Notes under the pieces: model-generated
Told to the model about the DNA's origin: nothing
The model's input: only the letters and a program-made list of their open reading frames with translations
Databases searched by the model: none
Made by a program: the position numbers and the translations under genes
Shown: positions 36,776 to 48,132 of the stretch, one piece after another
Layout: every line of letters starts with the position of its first letter
Position numbering within the stretch: position 1 is the stretch's first letter
From: Gyromitra esculenta
Taxonomy: Eukaryota > Ascomycota > Pezizomycetes > Pezizales > Discinaceae
DNA length: 64,000 bases
Direction: 5' to 3'
NCBI GenBank assembly: GCA_038503075.1
Contig: JBCAML010000016.1
Span: forward strand, 744,001-808,000

Positions 36776-37019
36776 TACATTGTTGTCCGGAAAGTCTTGG
36801 CACCATCATCTCTAATAAACACGCTTGCTGGCTGATTAGAGTGACGATTTATATAGAAGGAGATTATATAAAACTATTGGACGTTATTTGGTATGTCAGT
36901 ATTCCCATAGCTTTCATCGCTTTCGATTTGCTGTTCCCTAGCTTGATCTACAACTACATGTACTTTGTTTTCTATGTATCGGTAGGCTGTGGGGTGCCAG
37001 GACTTTGCGGACGCGACTA
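36776..37019 (+). mobile_element. MITE family E, copy 2
   Basis: Reverse-complement partner of 27384-27623; ends GTCCGGAAAGTCTTGGCACC and GGTGCCAGGACTTTGCGGAC. Its right end abuts the family D MITE at a TA. Confidence 0.75.
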
Positions 37020-37021
37020 TA

Positions 37022-37194
37022 CAGTTGCACCTTGTTATAAGGGACGTGCATAATTTGTGGGAATTTGTTCGTTAAAGCAAATTTTTCCTTACAGCAAATT
37101 TTGGGTGGTGCTAGAAGCTCAAAGTTGCACCCAACTTCCGTCCGTTACTGCAAATTTCCATTATATCGAGGTTCCTTATATCAAGGTCCGACTG
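37022..37194. mobile_element. MITE family D, Tc1/mariner-type
   Basis: CAGT(T/C)G(C/G)ACCTTG terminal repeats in inverted orientation, flanked by TA at 37020-37021 and 37195-37196. 173 bp, no open frame. CAGT-type ends with TA duplication are the mark of pogo/Fot1-like Tc1/mariner elements. Confidence 0.8.
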
Positions 37195-37679
37195 TAGTGA
37201 CGCACCTCCCACAACATCGATATGTGTTAGCCACACAGGCTTTCAGCCACAATGCTTGTTAGGGAAAGACTCCAGACTTTCGGTGTTGCCACGAGTTCTT
37301 TGTGCATACATTTCGAGGATCAAGTCCCCGACATTCGTCGACCATAACGAGTGATACTTCAGAGGAGTCACTATAATTCATAGAGTTTTCTGAATCCATT
37401 CTAGTTCTTACGCACGTACACTCCCAGCAAGAAATAAAAACCACCCCCAAGGTCCGCATACAAGGAAGCAGCCCATTGCCCCTTTCTGTTAGTTTCGCCC
37501 TGTTCTCATCAGCCTGTGATTCCAAATCAACTTGGCATCGTCCATGAACAACACTTTTTGTTCCTGAACTTCAGTTCATCCCTTCATACCTCTGCTCATC
37601 AGCGCAGCTCGCCGCTCCCGCGCGGCAATATCCTGCTTCTGCTCCGCTCCTGCCTCCATATCAACTTCTGGAAACCGCG

Positions 37680-40600
37680 ATGCATCTGTCGTCTGCCTCC
37701 GTATGGCTTACCGTCTTACAGCTCTCACACTATGGTGCTGCATCGGCTGGAAATCAACCCTTAAAACCGCGAGACTATAGTTCACGAGACTACTATGCGC
37801 TCCATTTGATGTCAGACATATCGCCAACAGACATAGCACAAACACTTGGACTGCAGCATGAGGGGGTGATCGGGGAACTTGATGATCATCATCTGTTCTC
37901 TGCTCCAAATGGAAAAGAGGACATTGTTTCAATCCACCTTCAAAGAAACCAGCAACGACGGAAGAGGGATTTTGAGTTAGGCTTTGGCGTAAAAAGGGAT
38001 ATATCAGATTCAATTTTATTCGCGGAAAAGCAAAAGTTAAAGAAGCTTGTGAAACGCACTATACCTAGTAAACGTCAAGAGCTGTCTACAACTATTCGCC
38101 AGAGTTTGGATGAAGATGATCAACTTTCCGATGGCGTTCACATCGAAGAGGTTGTAAAAGCCCTAGATATAAAAGATCCTATATTTCTCGAGCAATGGCA
38201 TCTAGTAAGTTAAAGTATTTACCATGTGCCATGGTAAACGATAGATGCTAATTTTAGCTTTAAGTTTAATCCACGCGAACGGGGCCACGACGTCAATGTT
38301 ACAGGGGTGTGGATGGAAGGTACTGCAATATCTTAGTTCTAGTATAGATATGAGGGCTAAGAACGTATAGGCATTACTGGTATTAACGCAACGGTGGCTA
38401 TCGTGGATGATGGACTGGATATGTATAGTGAGGACTTGAAGGCGAACTACGTGAGTCCCTCACCCTGGTGAAGTCTTGCTTTTGAGTAATATGGCTCTAA
38501 TCGTTGCTTTAGTTCGCAGCGGGCTCTTACGATTTCAATGATCATACCGCCGAGCCAAAACCCCGCCTTTCTGACGATCGCCATGGCACACGATGTGCTG
38601 GGGAAATTGCTGCTGTAAAAAATAATGTTTGCGGAGTTGGTGTGGCTTGGGATGCTAAGGTAGCCGGTATCCGAATTCTCTCAAAACAAATATCCGATGT
38701 GGACGAAGCTGTTGCGATGAACTATGCCTACCAAGACAACCAAATTTATTCTTGCAGCTGGGGTCCTCCGGATGACGGACAATCCATGGATGCTCCGGGA
38801 ATACTAATTAAAAGGGCTATGGTAAAGGGTGTCCAGAAAGGAAGGCAGGGCAAGGGTTCCATATTCGTTTTTGCATCTGGCAATGGAGCAGCAAGTGAGG
38901 ACAATTGCAACTTTGATGGGTATACAAACAGTATCTATAGCATTACTACAGGAGCTATAGATAGGATGGGTAAACATCCATATTATTCTGAGCTGTGCTC
39001 GGCGCAGATGGTTGTGACGTACAGCAGCGGAAGTGGGGATGCAATTGTAAGTTCAGCTCTCAAACACGTACTCATGCAGCTGTGAAATTGATAAGATGTA
39101 ATTCTTTTAGCACACCACTGATGTAGGTGCTAATTCTTGTTATTCAAATCATGGAGGAACATCCGCCGCAGCTCCTCTGGCGGCAGGAATTTTTGCGTTG
39201 GTTTTGTCTGTACGGCCAGATCTCACTTGGCGAGATCTTCAGTATCTTGTTCTGGATACAGCAGTTCCAGTGAACAAAAATGATCCGGACTGGGAAGAAA
39301 CCGCTATTGGTAAAATGTTTAACCATAAGTATGGCTATGGTAAGTTGGATGCTTGGGCAATTGTACAGGCAGCAAAAAAGTTTGAACTGGTAAAACCACA
39401 AGTGTGGTACAAGTCGCCTGTTCTAGTTGTCAACCACCCTATACCAGAGGGTCAAAAAGGGCTACAAACCCAGATCCAAGTTACAGCAGACGATATCAAG
39501 AGCGCAAATCTTGCTAGGTTGGAGCATGTCACAGTCACAATGAACGCTCAACACGGTCGAAGGGGCGAAATGAGCGTTGATTTAGTTTCCCCGAAAGGAG
39601 TTGTTAGTCACATTGCCACTCAGAGGAAGTTTGATAAGAGCAAAGAAGGATACAACGATTGGACTTTTATGAGTGTTAAACATTGGTATGTACGAATCTG
39701 GGCGTTTGATGTCTTAATAGCTATTTTATTTCAAGATTTCAGTTCTGTAGCATGAGAATAACAACTGATATGACAATTAGGGGAGAGGATGGTGTTGGGA
39801 CGTGGACTGTCATCATCAAAGACGGAGTAGAAAACGAAGTTACTGGAACCCTGGTTGACTGGAGAATTATATTATGGGGAGAAGCAATTGATGCGGATAA
39901 AGCAGAGCTGCTCCCACTTCCTGGCGGCAGCGAGGATGATAAAGGCGCAGGGACTAGCGTTCTATTGACTTCCACTGTAGATGTCAAAACGACTGACTTG
40001 CCAACGAGTACATCGTCAAGTGGCGCAGGGGCTATGGGAAATCCAACGGATCATGTAACTCGTCCAGTAAATTCGAAGCCTGGTAATGAAAATTCTCCTA
40101 CTCAAACGGCGATAGGTTTGTCAGCTCTTGAATTTTTCGATCGCCATGGCAATCTATTTAACTTTGTGAATAGGATCATCTGCACCGGCAACCACAGGCT
40201 CATCTACCCCTGGTGAAGGCGGAGTAGTTAATGAAGAGCCAGATTCTCAGAAATCTAGTTTCCTTCCTTCCTTCCTTCCGACGTTTGGCGTTTCGGCGAA
40301 GACTCAAGTCTGGATCTATGGGGCATTCGTAGTGATTGTATTGTTCATCGGGGTCGTTGCTTCATACCTTTTTGTTCAACGGAGAAAACGAAGGGCTATT
40401 AGAGATGGGATGGACTATGAGTTCGAGGTTTTAAATGATGAGGACGATCTGGAAGGTGTAAACCCAAGGGAGCACAAAAACGGTGCTGCCGCTGGTGGCA
40501 GGAGGAAGGCAAGAGACTTATATGATGCATTTGGAGCCTCGGATGATGAAGAGGAGCTATTTAGTGATAGCGACGAAAAAGTATATGACAATGCGAAGGA

Positions 40601-40685
40601 CTATGATGATGAAGAAGCTCACGGAGTCGATGAAGGTCATCGTGTAGGGGACAGGGAGAAGCTTCTTAGTCGGAGAGACAGATGA
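37680..40685 (+). CDS. KEX2: Kexin, Golgi proprotein convertase
   Basis: Seven exons (37680-38204, 38265-38319, 38371-38450, 38513-39046, 39111-39685, 39781-40115, 40174-40685) give 871 aa. Kexin cleaves secreted precursors after Lys-Arg / Arg-Arg in the late Golgi. Order: signal peptide (about 1-23); prodomain with dibasic autocleavage candidates (KKLVKR, SKR); a subtilisin domain with catalytic Asp (VAIVDDGLD), His (DRHGTRCAGE), oxyanion region (CSWGPPDDG) and Ser (NHGGTSAAAP); a P domain ending near GTLVDWRIILWGEAID; a Ser/Thr-rich stalk; one TM (VWIYGAFVVIVLFIGVVASY); and an acidic cytosolic tail with a YEFEVL motif like the TGN-retrieval signal. The second and third exons are small (55 and 80 nt). 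All family-critical residues are present. Confidence 0.96.
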
Positions 40686-41182
40686 GACAATAGCGTGGTC
40701 GATGATGTTTTGGTTTCAGTGCTATCTCTGTTATTTTCTTGAGCTGTTTATGATCTTTCTCTTGGTACTTTTACATATAATTATGGAGTTGATAAATACG
40801 TGTAGTTTCTGGAGTATCTTGTAGAAGAAAGGTAAACTGAGTTAAGAAAGAAGAAACTCTCGAAGGGGCTAGGCAGGCCTTACCAGCAACAGTGTGTTGG
40901 AGATATTTGACATGAATGATTCTTGCTAGTATGTCCAGGAGGGGCGAGATTTACTATCCTCCATTGATATACTTTATTATCCAGGTAAACTCGACCCGCT
41001 GCAACAGGGAGAAATGTGCATTGACATGTGCTGAGCTGGAGCCATGGAAACTCGATACACCAGGATAGGAAGGGCATACACTTGTACAGTTGCGTCTAAC
41101 AAGACCTTGCGGTTTTTGAAGTACCATGACACAATGGGCTTGAGATTAATGGGCAGAAATCAACTATACTATTTGATATACA

Positions 41183-41336
41183 GGGACTTATGGGCGGACG
41201 GTGGTTATGGGCGGATGGCGGACAGGGGTCTAAAATTACCGTATTTGGCAGCGTAAATCCCATATCCGGACGTGCCAAGCCAAGAAGACCCCTGTCCGCC
41301 ATCAGACCATAACCGCCGTCCGCCCATAAGTCCCTA
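41183..41336. mobile_element. MITE family B
   Basis: Left arm about 41184-41231 and right arm about 41287-41335 are reverse complements of about 48 bp with a short gap (AGGGACTTATGGGCGG... / ...CCGCCCATAAGTCCCT). The core matches 22001-22094. Confidence 0.8.
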
Positions 41337-41472
41337 TACAATGGAAAAAATATATATATAAGACAGTTGACTACACACGCGATTTATTAAAGTAATAAAG
41401 AAGGTTTGTCATCACCTGGTTGTACTGCGGCACTTCAAAGCCGCAAGACTTATTGGACGCAATTGTAGAGTA

Positions 41473-41712
41473 CAGTCGTGTAAGAAAAATCTTGACACAC
41501 TACCTCGCTAGTGAGACAACTATCTGCACGCAACATACCTGTGAGCAACACCAACCAGTGGAGCCATACAAAACGGTAGAATCTTATTTATCATCTCTAT
41601 ATTTATTTTAAATTTTTATTCACTATTTTACAGTATATTTGTGTTGCGTTCTTTAGCACAGTGTGGTTGTATCATAGCGAGGTAAGGTGTCAAGACTTTT
41701 CATACACGACTG
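41473..41712. mobile_element. MITE family C, Tc1/mariner-type
   Basis: CAGTCGTGTAAG... at the left and ...CATACACGACTG at the right, with TA at 41471-41472 and 41713-41714. The arms extend about 40 bp through TCTTGACAC and ACCTCGCTA. 240 bp, AT-rich core. Confidence 0.82.
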
Positions 41713-41852
41713 TACAAATCCCCAGCTGTGTTTATGTCGCCAAAATTAATGTGAACCATGTGACGGATTTGACCAATCAAATCCGAATCCTCCCGCTCAT
41801 TAGTCAGCCCGTGACTCACATTAATCCTGGCGACATGGGTGCCTGAGCATCA

Positions 41853-42225
41853 AGGTAAGTCTGGTGACAGGTGGCGGTACGGCTCTTTTTCTCGGTGGGT
41901 TCGTTTATACATCATAGTCCACTAACTAGCTCTGTCTAACGTTTAGTACAGTCGCTCCCGGTCACTCGACGAAACTGGCCAGTTGACGAACAGGGGTTGG
42001 ATTACCAAGGAACCGAACTTTCCTTGGTGTCTGCCAGTGGCTAAGCACCCAGCTTTCGCCTTTACGGACCCTTGTTCGTCAACTGGCCAGTTTCGTCGAG
42101 TGACCGGGGACGACTGTACATAGCATTCTTGATCTACTAGACATTTTATCAGGTTTCTTAGGGGGTTGGGGAGGGAAGAAGAAATCGGGATTTCGTACTC
42201 GCACCGCCACTATCGCCAGACTGGC
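41853..42225. mobile_element. MITE family A, copy 3, interrupted by another MITE
   Basis: Left arm AAGGTAAGTCTGGTGACAGG...GGCGG at 41853-41880 and diverged right arm GCACCGCCACTATCGCCAGAC at 42201-42221. The interior block CTAGCTCTGTCTAAC resembles copy 1. A 168-bp element is inserted at 41949. Confidence 0.7.
41949..42116. mobile_element. Nested Tc1/mariner-type MITE
   Basis: About 47-bp near-perfect inverted repeats starting CAGTCG(C/T)(T/C)CCCGGTCACTC, flanked by TA at 41947-41948 and 42117-42118. Core only about 75 bp. It sits inside family A copy 3. Confidence 0.88.
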
Positions 42226-42507
42226 TTCTGCACCTAGTACAAGAACGTTGTCTATTTGTAATTTTGCCGCTATCTACATGTAGCTCACGATCATGCTATG
42301 GTAACAAACGAAGAGTCTGGATCCCCCAGGGTATGTCAGCGAAGATTGGGGAATTCAATTTCTAAGGTCTCGCTAAAGAAGAAGGAAGAAACGACGGTCG
42401 GAAGCAAGCCGAGAAAACCACGCATCCGGGAGTTATCCGGAGAGGAGGTTGGGGTAGGTTAACTTGTTATTGCTTATTCGTCCCAGCATTAGGTCGTGAC
42501 CGTGAAG

Positions 42508-42644
42508 TACTTGTGCTCTAGCATAAGTAACTGAAAACAAGGGTAAGATTTTGGCCAACCAAATTTTGAAGTGCTGCTGCGGGACGAATTAAAAAACGTT
42601 GCCACCAAAAGGCATTTTTAGGTACTTATGCTAGAGCACGAGTA
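42508..42644. mobile_element. MITE family G
   Basis: 22-bp arms, TACTTGTGCTCTAGCATAAG... at 42508-42529 and its reverse complement at 42623-42644 with one mismatch. 137 bp overall. Confidence 0.75.
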
Positions 42645-43770
42645 TATGTTGGCATGTACATATATGTATACATGTGCGATTTGATGTGGATCAATCCAAT
42701 ACCAGCATGACCACAGGTACATGTACTTGATCATCGGGGAAGTTTCTCTCCTAGAGACTTGTAGTCCTAACTAGAGCATATTTATGTACATTTATGTGAT
42801 ACTGAGGAGTTTTTGAGAGACTGCATGCATGTGTATGTACATAGAGTATATGTACATGTAGTAATCTAGGAAGCAGATCTAATGATTAAGCACATGCCTA
42901 GCGGATTAAAACAGTACTCTACGATATCTTGTTATCTACAGTATGAACCTAGAAGGACATTACTCACCATACCATAGGTCAAGTACCTGAAATACCTGCA
43001 TATCGGAGGATCAAATGGGGGCAGCCAGTAAGCTCCATTCCCAGATGGCAAATCAAGTGCGTATATGTACGAGTAAAGCAGAGTAGGTCCTTGAGAGGAG
43101 GGCTTCACGCACAGCATCTAATTATTGGGCAGGGAGATACTGTAGCATTCATCTGCTAGTCCCCACTCCCCGGCTACGCTTTACCAGAGTGGTTTAGCGT
43201 CCGAAGAAACCCAGACCGAGAAAGAGGAGAGACCAAGGAATTCAGAGAGCAGCGGCAGGCACCGACTGCGGAAGGGCAGGGACGACCGGATCATCTGTAT
43301 CAGACAAGTCTCGATTCACGGCCTCGGCTTGTCATCACATCAGCAAAACCTCTCTTCGTATTTTCCTTTTGCTCCATTATATTGATATTCAACTCTCTTG
43401 TGTTCCTTCTCTATCAACTTGACTTCGTCCGACACGCAAATTTAATCAGAACCTCCTTGCATTAATTATCATAAGGGACGATACATTCCCTGGGTGACAA
43501 CCCATTTGCTCCCATCCCCCTTCCGTATTCCCCCCACTATTGATTACAACGGCCCCCTCCAAACACTACAGGTTACCCCCTCCAAACACTTCCCTTTACT
43601 TCTATCCGCAAGCCGTCTAGCAATCAGCAAAATCGGCAGTCAAAACGTTTTCCTCTCGTCTCGCCAGATCTTTCGTACGGCCCTTGCTCGGCATCTCCTT
43701 TGCTGCTGTTACCTTTGGAACCACTAGTAAGACATCGCATCAGAGCTTGCCATCCTCTCTGCGTCGCGCA
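42645..43770. other. Intergenic region and thioredoxin-reductase promoter
   Basis: AT-rich with several TACATGTA motifs (about 42650-42860), then a C/T-rich leader at 43370-43700 directly upstream of the gene. A 61-codon open frame at 42932-43117 (minus) is not supported. Confidence 0.4.
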
Positions 43771-45071
43771 ATGCACAACAAAGTCGTCAGTAAGTTCCAT
43801 TTTCGCTTTCTCCATTTCTTTTTCTCAAAAGCACATATTGACTTTTGCTGCTATAGTTATTGGGTGAGAGTCGCTTACCCCGCCGTCATGACGTCCATCC
43901 TCGTTGATTTTTTCTCTCTTGGTATATAGGTCTGGCCCAGCCGCTCACACCGCTGCGGTTTATCTAGCTCGAGCGGAATTAAAACGTGGGTAGATCTTTT
44001 CTCCTCTCCTCCGATTTTGGGTAAATGGCTAAGTCTTTTTTGATTTTTTGCTCTTCAGCCGTTTTATATGAGGGGATGCTTGCCAATGGAATTGCTGCTG
44101 GTGGTCAATTGACTACCACAACCGATGTGGAAAATTACCCAGGTTTCCCTAACGGGATTGGTGGTCAGGAACTTATGGTTTGAATCTCTATTCCTAGACT
44201 TAGAAGGTTTATGGGAAGCTAATTGATGCGATAGGATGCCATGAGAGCCCAAAGCGAACGGTTTGGAACAGAAATTATTACTGAGACTGTTGCAAAGGTC
44301 GATTTGTCTAAACGGCCGTTTAAGTACTGGTTGGAGGATAATGAAGACGCTGAGCCTGATACCACTGACGCCCTCATCATCGCTACTGGCGCTTCCGCCA
44401 GAAGACTGAACCTTCCAGGCGAGGAGATCTATTGGCAGAATGGGATAAGTGCCTGTGCTGTTTGTGACGGAGCTGTGCCTATCTTCAGAAACAAGCCATT
44501 GGCGGTGATTGGGGGCGGTGATTCGGCTGCGGAAGAAGCCATCTTCCTGACGAAGTACGGGAGCAAGGTAACGGTGCTTGTGCGAAAGGATAAGCTCCGG
44601 GCTTCCAACATTATGGCCAAGCGTCTCGCAGCTCATCCTAAGGTTGAAATACTATATAATACTGTAGCAACAGAAGCGAAGGGGGATGGTAAGCTCTTGC
44701 AATATCTTACAGTCAAGAACGTTGTGTCCGGGCAAACTAGCGAGCTCCTGGCAAACGGTCTTTTCTACGCCGTTGGGCACGAGCCAGCTACTGCACTCTT
44801 CAAAAATCAGATTAAAACCGATGAAGATGGTTATATCATAACTACCCCAGGTACATCATACACCAATATCAAGGGGGTTTTTGCAGCTGGCGATGTTCAA
44901 GACAAACGATACAGGCAGGCCATTACTAGTGCAGGTATAGATATCCACCCTCTCCTTTATCTAAATGCTGCATCAATTGCTGACGATATCTAAGGATCGG
45001 GGTGTGTTGCGGCATTAGAAGCCGAGCGACTGTTAGCTGAGGAGGGGGAGGATGCTCCGGAGCCTATGTAA
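43771..45071 (+). CDS. TRR1: Thioredoxin reductase, low-Mr type
   Basis: Six exons (43771-43789, 43857-43863, 43930-43985, 44059-44177, 44235-44934, 44995-45071) give 325 aa. The FAD enzyme reduces thioredoxin with NADPH. The N-terminal FAD motif reads [18 protein letters not shown] once a 7-nt exon is included. [16 protein letters not shown], the redox-active CAVC in [10 protein letters not shown], the NADPH motif [10 protein letters not shown] and the FAD-binding AAGDVQD are all present. The end [14 protein letters not shown] is split by an intron whose acceptor is TCTAAG. Exon 2 (43857-43863) is a micro-exon needed to keep the frame. Confidence 0.95.
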
Positions 45072-46275
45072 GAACACAACCATTTAGTTCCCTTGTTGGG
45101 CGATCGAGTTTGGATTATCCTAAGTTACTAATGCGTAGAGCGTTCGTGGTTTCATTAGTATCGAAGCAAAAAAGAGTGAGGTTAACGGGTCTGCACCACA
45201 ATACAAAACCAATCCTATGATTTAAAGATTCGAGAAATAGAGATGGAATATTATCCTGGGATAATGCATGAAATTGGATTTTTAAATCGGGCGGTTAGAT
45301 TCTTTGTGTACAGGATGTATACAGAAGGGGTGGGGCTGGGTGTTCATGAATTGTTCAATAGGGCTTTTGTTACCTTTTTTGTACTGCTATTTACGGTGAG
45401 GGTTCTTTTTCCTTTTGCGCTCCAGTTCAAAAATTTAGATGTATCTGTAGACGAGAGACTGAGTTTTTGTTTGTTCTCTTCGTTATGGGATTGCACCTTT
45501 ACACTTGTAACTAGATACAACATATACTACATAAATGATGGCCTCCACCGACTCACTAAACAAAGTTGTCACCAGCCAATTAATCTATCGAGGTTGGCCA
45601 CCACACCACTTAGCAAACCCGAGACGACCCCAGCCTGGGCGTGGGCTTCGCTGAAAACAACCTTCTCGGGAGCTTGTACTTGTCTTCCAGGAAAAGAACC
45701 CGGAAACATGGGTGTGTGGTTTTGTATTCTAAGCAATCATGCCTGATGCCATTGGTATTAAAGACACGCTCCTGTTTCCGGGTTCTTGTCCTAAAAGACA
45801 ATACTAGAGGGCCTGGGCTGGCCGCAGGGCTAGCCGCAGGCCCAATCTATTGTAGGGTTCGCATGCCCTTAACGAAATTCTAGGAATGCCCCATTCTGCA
45901 AAAAAATATTGTATGTAGCATAATTTCTGAAAAAGTAATCTTATAGGTATAGAGTGATAAAACTCCTACATGTGGGTATGCATAGTGTATTTAAAGTAAA
46001 ATTGTAACGGGGCTGCAATGGCTTTATAAATTAACGAGGATGATTCTATTTTGTTTCTGCCGTATCCCCTACATCGTAACAACGAGATTTTGATGCGATT
46101 TAGCATCGAATTTAAAACTCAAATTTTGATGTTGTGCAAATGGTAGCCGAAAATTGCGGTGACAGCGCGTAACGCAACACCTCGTGTATGAACAACATTT
46201 TGCTACCCACAACGAACCTTAGTGCCCAACATAGAATTGACTTATTGAATAAAAGAATACTAGCAAAGAAATTAT
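45072..46275. other. Intergenic region downstream of thioredoxin reductase
   Basis: 3'UTR followed by unremarkable AT-rich sequence and one small MITE (separate entry). The open frame 45243-45746 shows no family signal. Confidence 0.4.
45676..45804. mobile_element. MITE family I
   Basis: Imperfect 34-bp inverted arms (GTACTTGTCTTCCAGGA... / ...CCTAAAAGACAATAC) sharing AGAACCCGGAAACA / TGTTTCCGGGTTCT. 129 bp. Confidence 0.7.
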
Positions 46276-46560
46276 CTACCGCTTAGTATGCCCCCCCTTT
46301 CCATTTAAAGCATCTGTCATCCTCTCTGGAATGCCTGTCAGGTAGACCCTGAATCAATCTCTCGCATCTCCTGAACAGCCTGGATTGATTCACTTTCCTT
46401 TGTAGGCTTTCTTCTGGCCTTGTAAAACCCCTCTTTAAGTCTACTTCACAGGGCCTACTAGATATTCTCAATTGGGTTTGGGTCGAGTGAATTGCCTTCA
46501 CATACCAAAACTTCCAACCCGTTCTCTCTCATGAGTTCATCAGGAAAAGTTAAAAATGAT
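46276..46560 (-). pseudogene. C-terminal relic of a Tc1/mariner transposase
   Basis: Minus-strand conceptual translation, with frameshifts, retains NPIEN (the DDE-domain segment usually SPDLNPIENLW), an IPERMTDALN-like helix and a terminal GGHTKR, which match the last third of Tc1-type transposases. Stops and frame breaks show it is dead. It could be the lineage that mobilised the CAGT-ended MITEs, but this is not shown. Confidence 0.7.
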
Positions 46561-46705
46561 CCCAGGGAATCCCTGAAAGGTCCTGGGACACACGGGACTG
46601 TAGGGACACCACCCGGTCCCGTGGGATTCTTTGATACCCCTGGGACCCGCTTATATGTCCCATGGGACTCCCGGGAGCACATGCTTTAGGTCCCAGGGAG
46701 AGCTC
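46555..46705. repeat. CCTGGGAC-rich repeat island, left
   Basis: Recurrent TCCTGGGAC / GTCCCAGG / CCATGGGAC words. A second island of the same words is at 47339-47490. Confidence 0.6.
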
Positions 46706-46865
46706 TGGTACTGCTAAGCGACTAGTCATAGTTACCCTACCTACCCCGAAAGCCTCTACATCTTGCTCATATGGTATCATGAATGCCGCAATCGGCGAAT
46801 TATCTTTATTAATCTATGTACAAAAAGCTCTCTATATACACACTAAAATATGCCACTCCTGGCAG

Positions 46866-47210
46866 CGGCGAAAGCTCCTGCTGCTGGCGGAAGCTCCTGC
46901 TGCTGGCGGAAGCTCCTGCTGCTGGCGGAGGCGGAGGAAGCTGCTGCTCGAGGAGGCGGAGGAAGCTCCTGCTGCTGGCGGAGGCGGAGGAAGCTGCTGC
47001 TGGCGGAGGTGCAGGAGGCTCCTGCTGCTGGCGGAGGCGGAGGATTCTGCTGCTGGCGGAGGAGAAGGAAGCTGCTGCTGGCGGGGGAGGAGGAACCTGT
47101 ACTGACGGATCCTGCTGATGCTGGTGGAGGCGGAGGCCGAGGAAGCTCCTGCTGCTGGCGGGGGCGGAGGAAGGTGCTGCCCCTGCTGCTGGTAGGGGGA
47201 AGTTGCTCTT
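46866..47210. repeat. GC-rich minisatellite, about 18-bp unit
   Basis: Degenerate tandem repeats of GCTCCTGCTGCTGGCGGA with GGAGGCGGA spacers. It is open in all three forward frames and one reverse frame, which follows from the repeat composition, not from coding. Confidence 0.8.
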
Positions 47211-47338
47211 CTTAAGGGGAGCTGTTGCACTTGCTGCTGTTAGGCGTCGATGTTGCTGTTTGAGAAGTGTTGAAGACGACGTGTTTTCATAACAGAATAG
47301 GCCGGGTAACTATAAGTTGGTAGGGTTAGGGTTCATGG

Positions 47339-47490
47339 ACCACCAAGACCCTCCTGGGACTTGGTCCTTTGGTCACAGGACGTTCCTGGGACGCTCCTGG
47401 GACCATGCCCATTGGCCCAGGGACTCCCGAGAGGTCAGGTCTTCCTATGGGACACTTGGGGTCCCAAGGACATTGGTGAATGTCCCTGGA
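47339..47490. repeat. CCTGGGAC-rich repeat island, right
   Basis: Same words as the left island (CCTGGGAC, GGCCCAGGGAC, GGGGTCCCAAGG). The two islands flank the minisatellite and a 100-bp unique spacer. Confidence 0.6.
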
Positions 47491-47514
47491 ACCAATATAT
47501 TTTGTTGATGTTAG

Positions 47515-47700
47515 GTTTCGTGAAGCTTTTTAGTATCCCTGATGATAAGCAGGGCTACTTAAAGAAGAGCCTTTACCAATACGAAGTGTTATGTTTCTAC
47601 AGTTTCCACTTGAGGGTCTAAGTTAAGACAACTAAAGTGCGATGCAGCAACAGAGACAGCGAGGAATTTGAGGTAGAACTGAGAGAGTTTTAATGGGAAC
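47515..47700 (-). repeat. Degenerate LTR fragment of the Gypsy family
   Basis: Contains decayed versions of LTR landmarks: AGTATCCCTGATGATAAGCA, CTACTTAAAG, GAGGTAGAAC. Ends are not definable. Confidence 0.6.
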
Positions 47701-48132
47701 ACTCCTAGAGACAACATCAGCAAGACCTCATTTCCGACTGGACATTTGCTAGTAGCGTCCAGGTGGATGCTCTACATCTTGTGTCTCCTCATCAGCAAAA
47801 AATTCCCAATTCTGGGATGTTTCCACTCAAGTCTCAAGGAAAGAGGTTTTCATCAAGCTCTCAGGTATCTCCCAAGATGAGCAGTGCTATTTGAACAAGA
47901 AACTAGCAGCAAGAGTGTATACGAGGATTCCACAGGCTCTACGTCTTCTTCAAGTAAAGAGGACTTGAAGACGGCGACAGCGAAAGATTATGAGGTGTAA
48001 CCGAGGTTTGTATTGTAAAATACAAGAGTGAACAATAGAAGACGTTGCTTAAAGAGAGAAGAAGAAAAAGTACAACAAGAGGGGAAAAGCCCTTCACTTA
48101 TATACCTGTATTCCATCCCTTCGATGACAAAC

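Noticed and set aside
37259..37525. Minus-strand 88-codon open frame upstream of kexin
   Set aside because: Overlaps the likely kexin promoter and has no recognisable domain.
42932..43117. 61-codon minus-strand open frame
   Set aside because: Too short, no motif, lies in AT-rich intergenic sequence.
46662..47230. Long multi-frame open frames in the minisatellite as a gene
   Set aside because: Openness in four frames is explained by the GC-rich repeat; no conserved protein.
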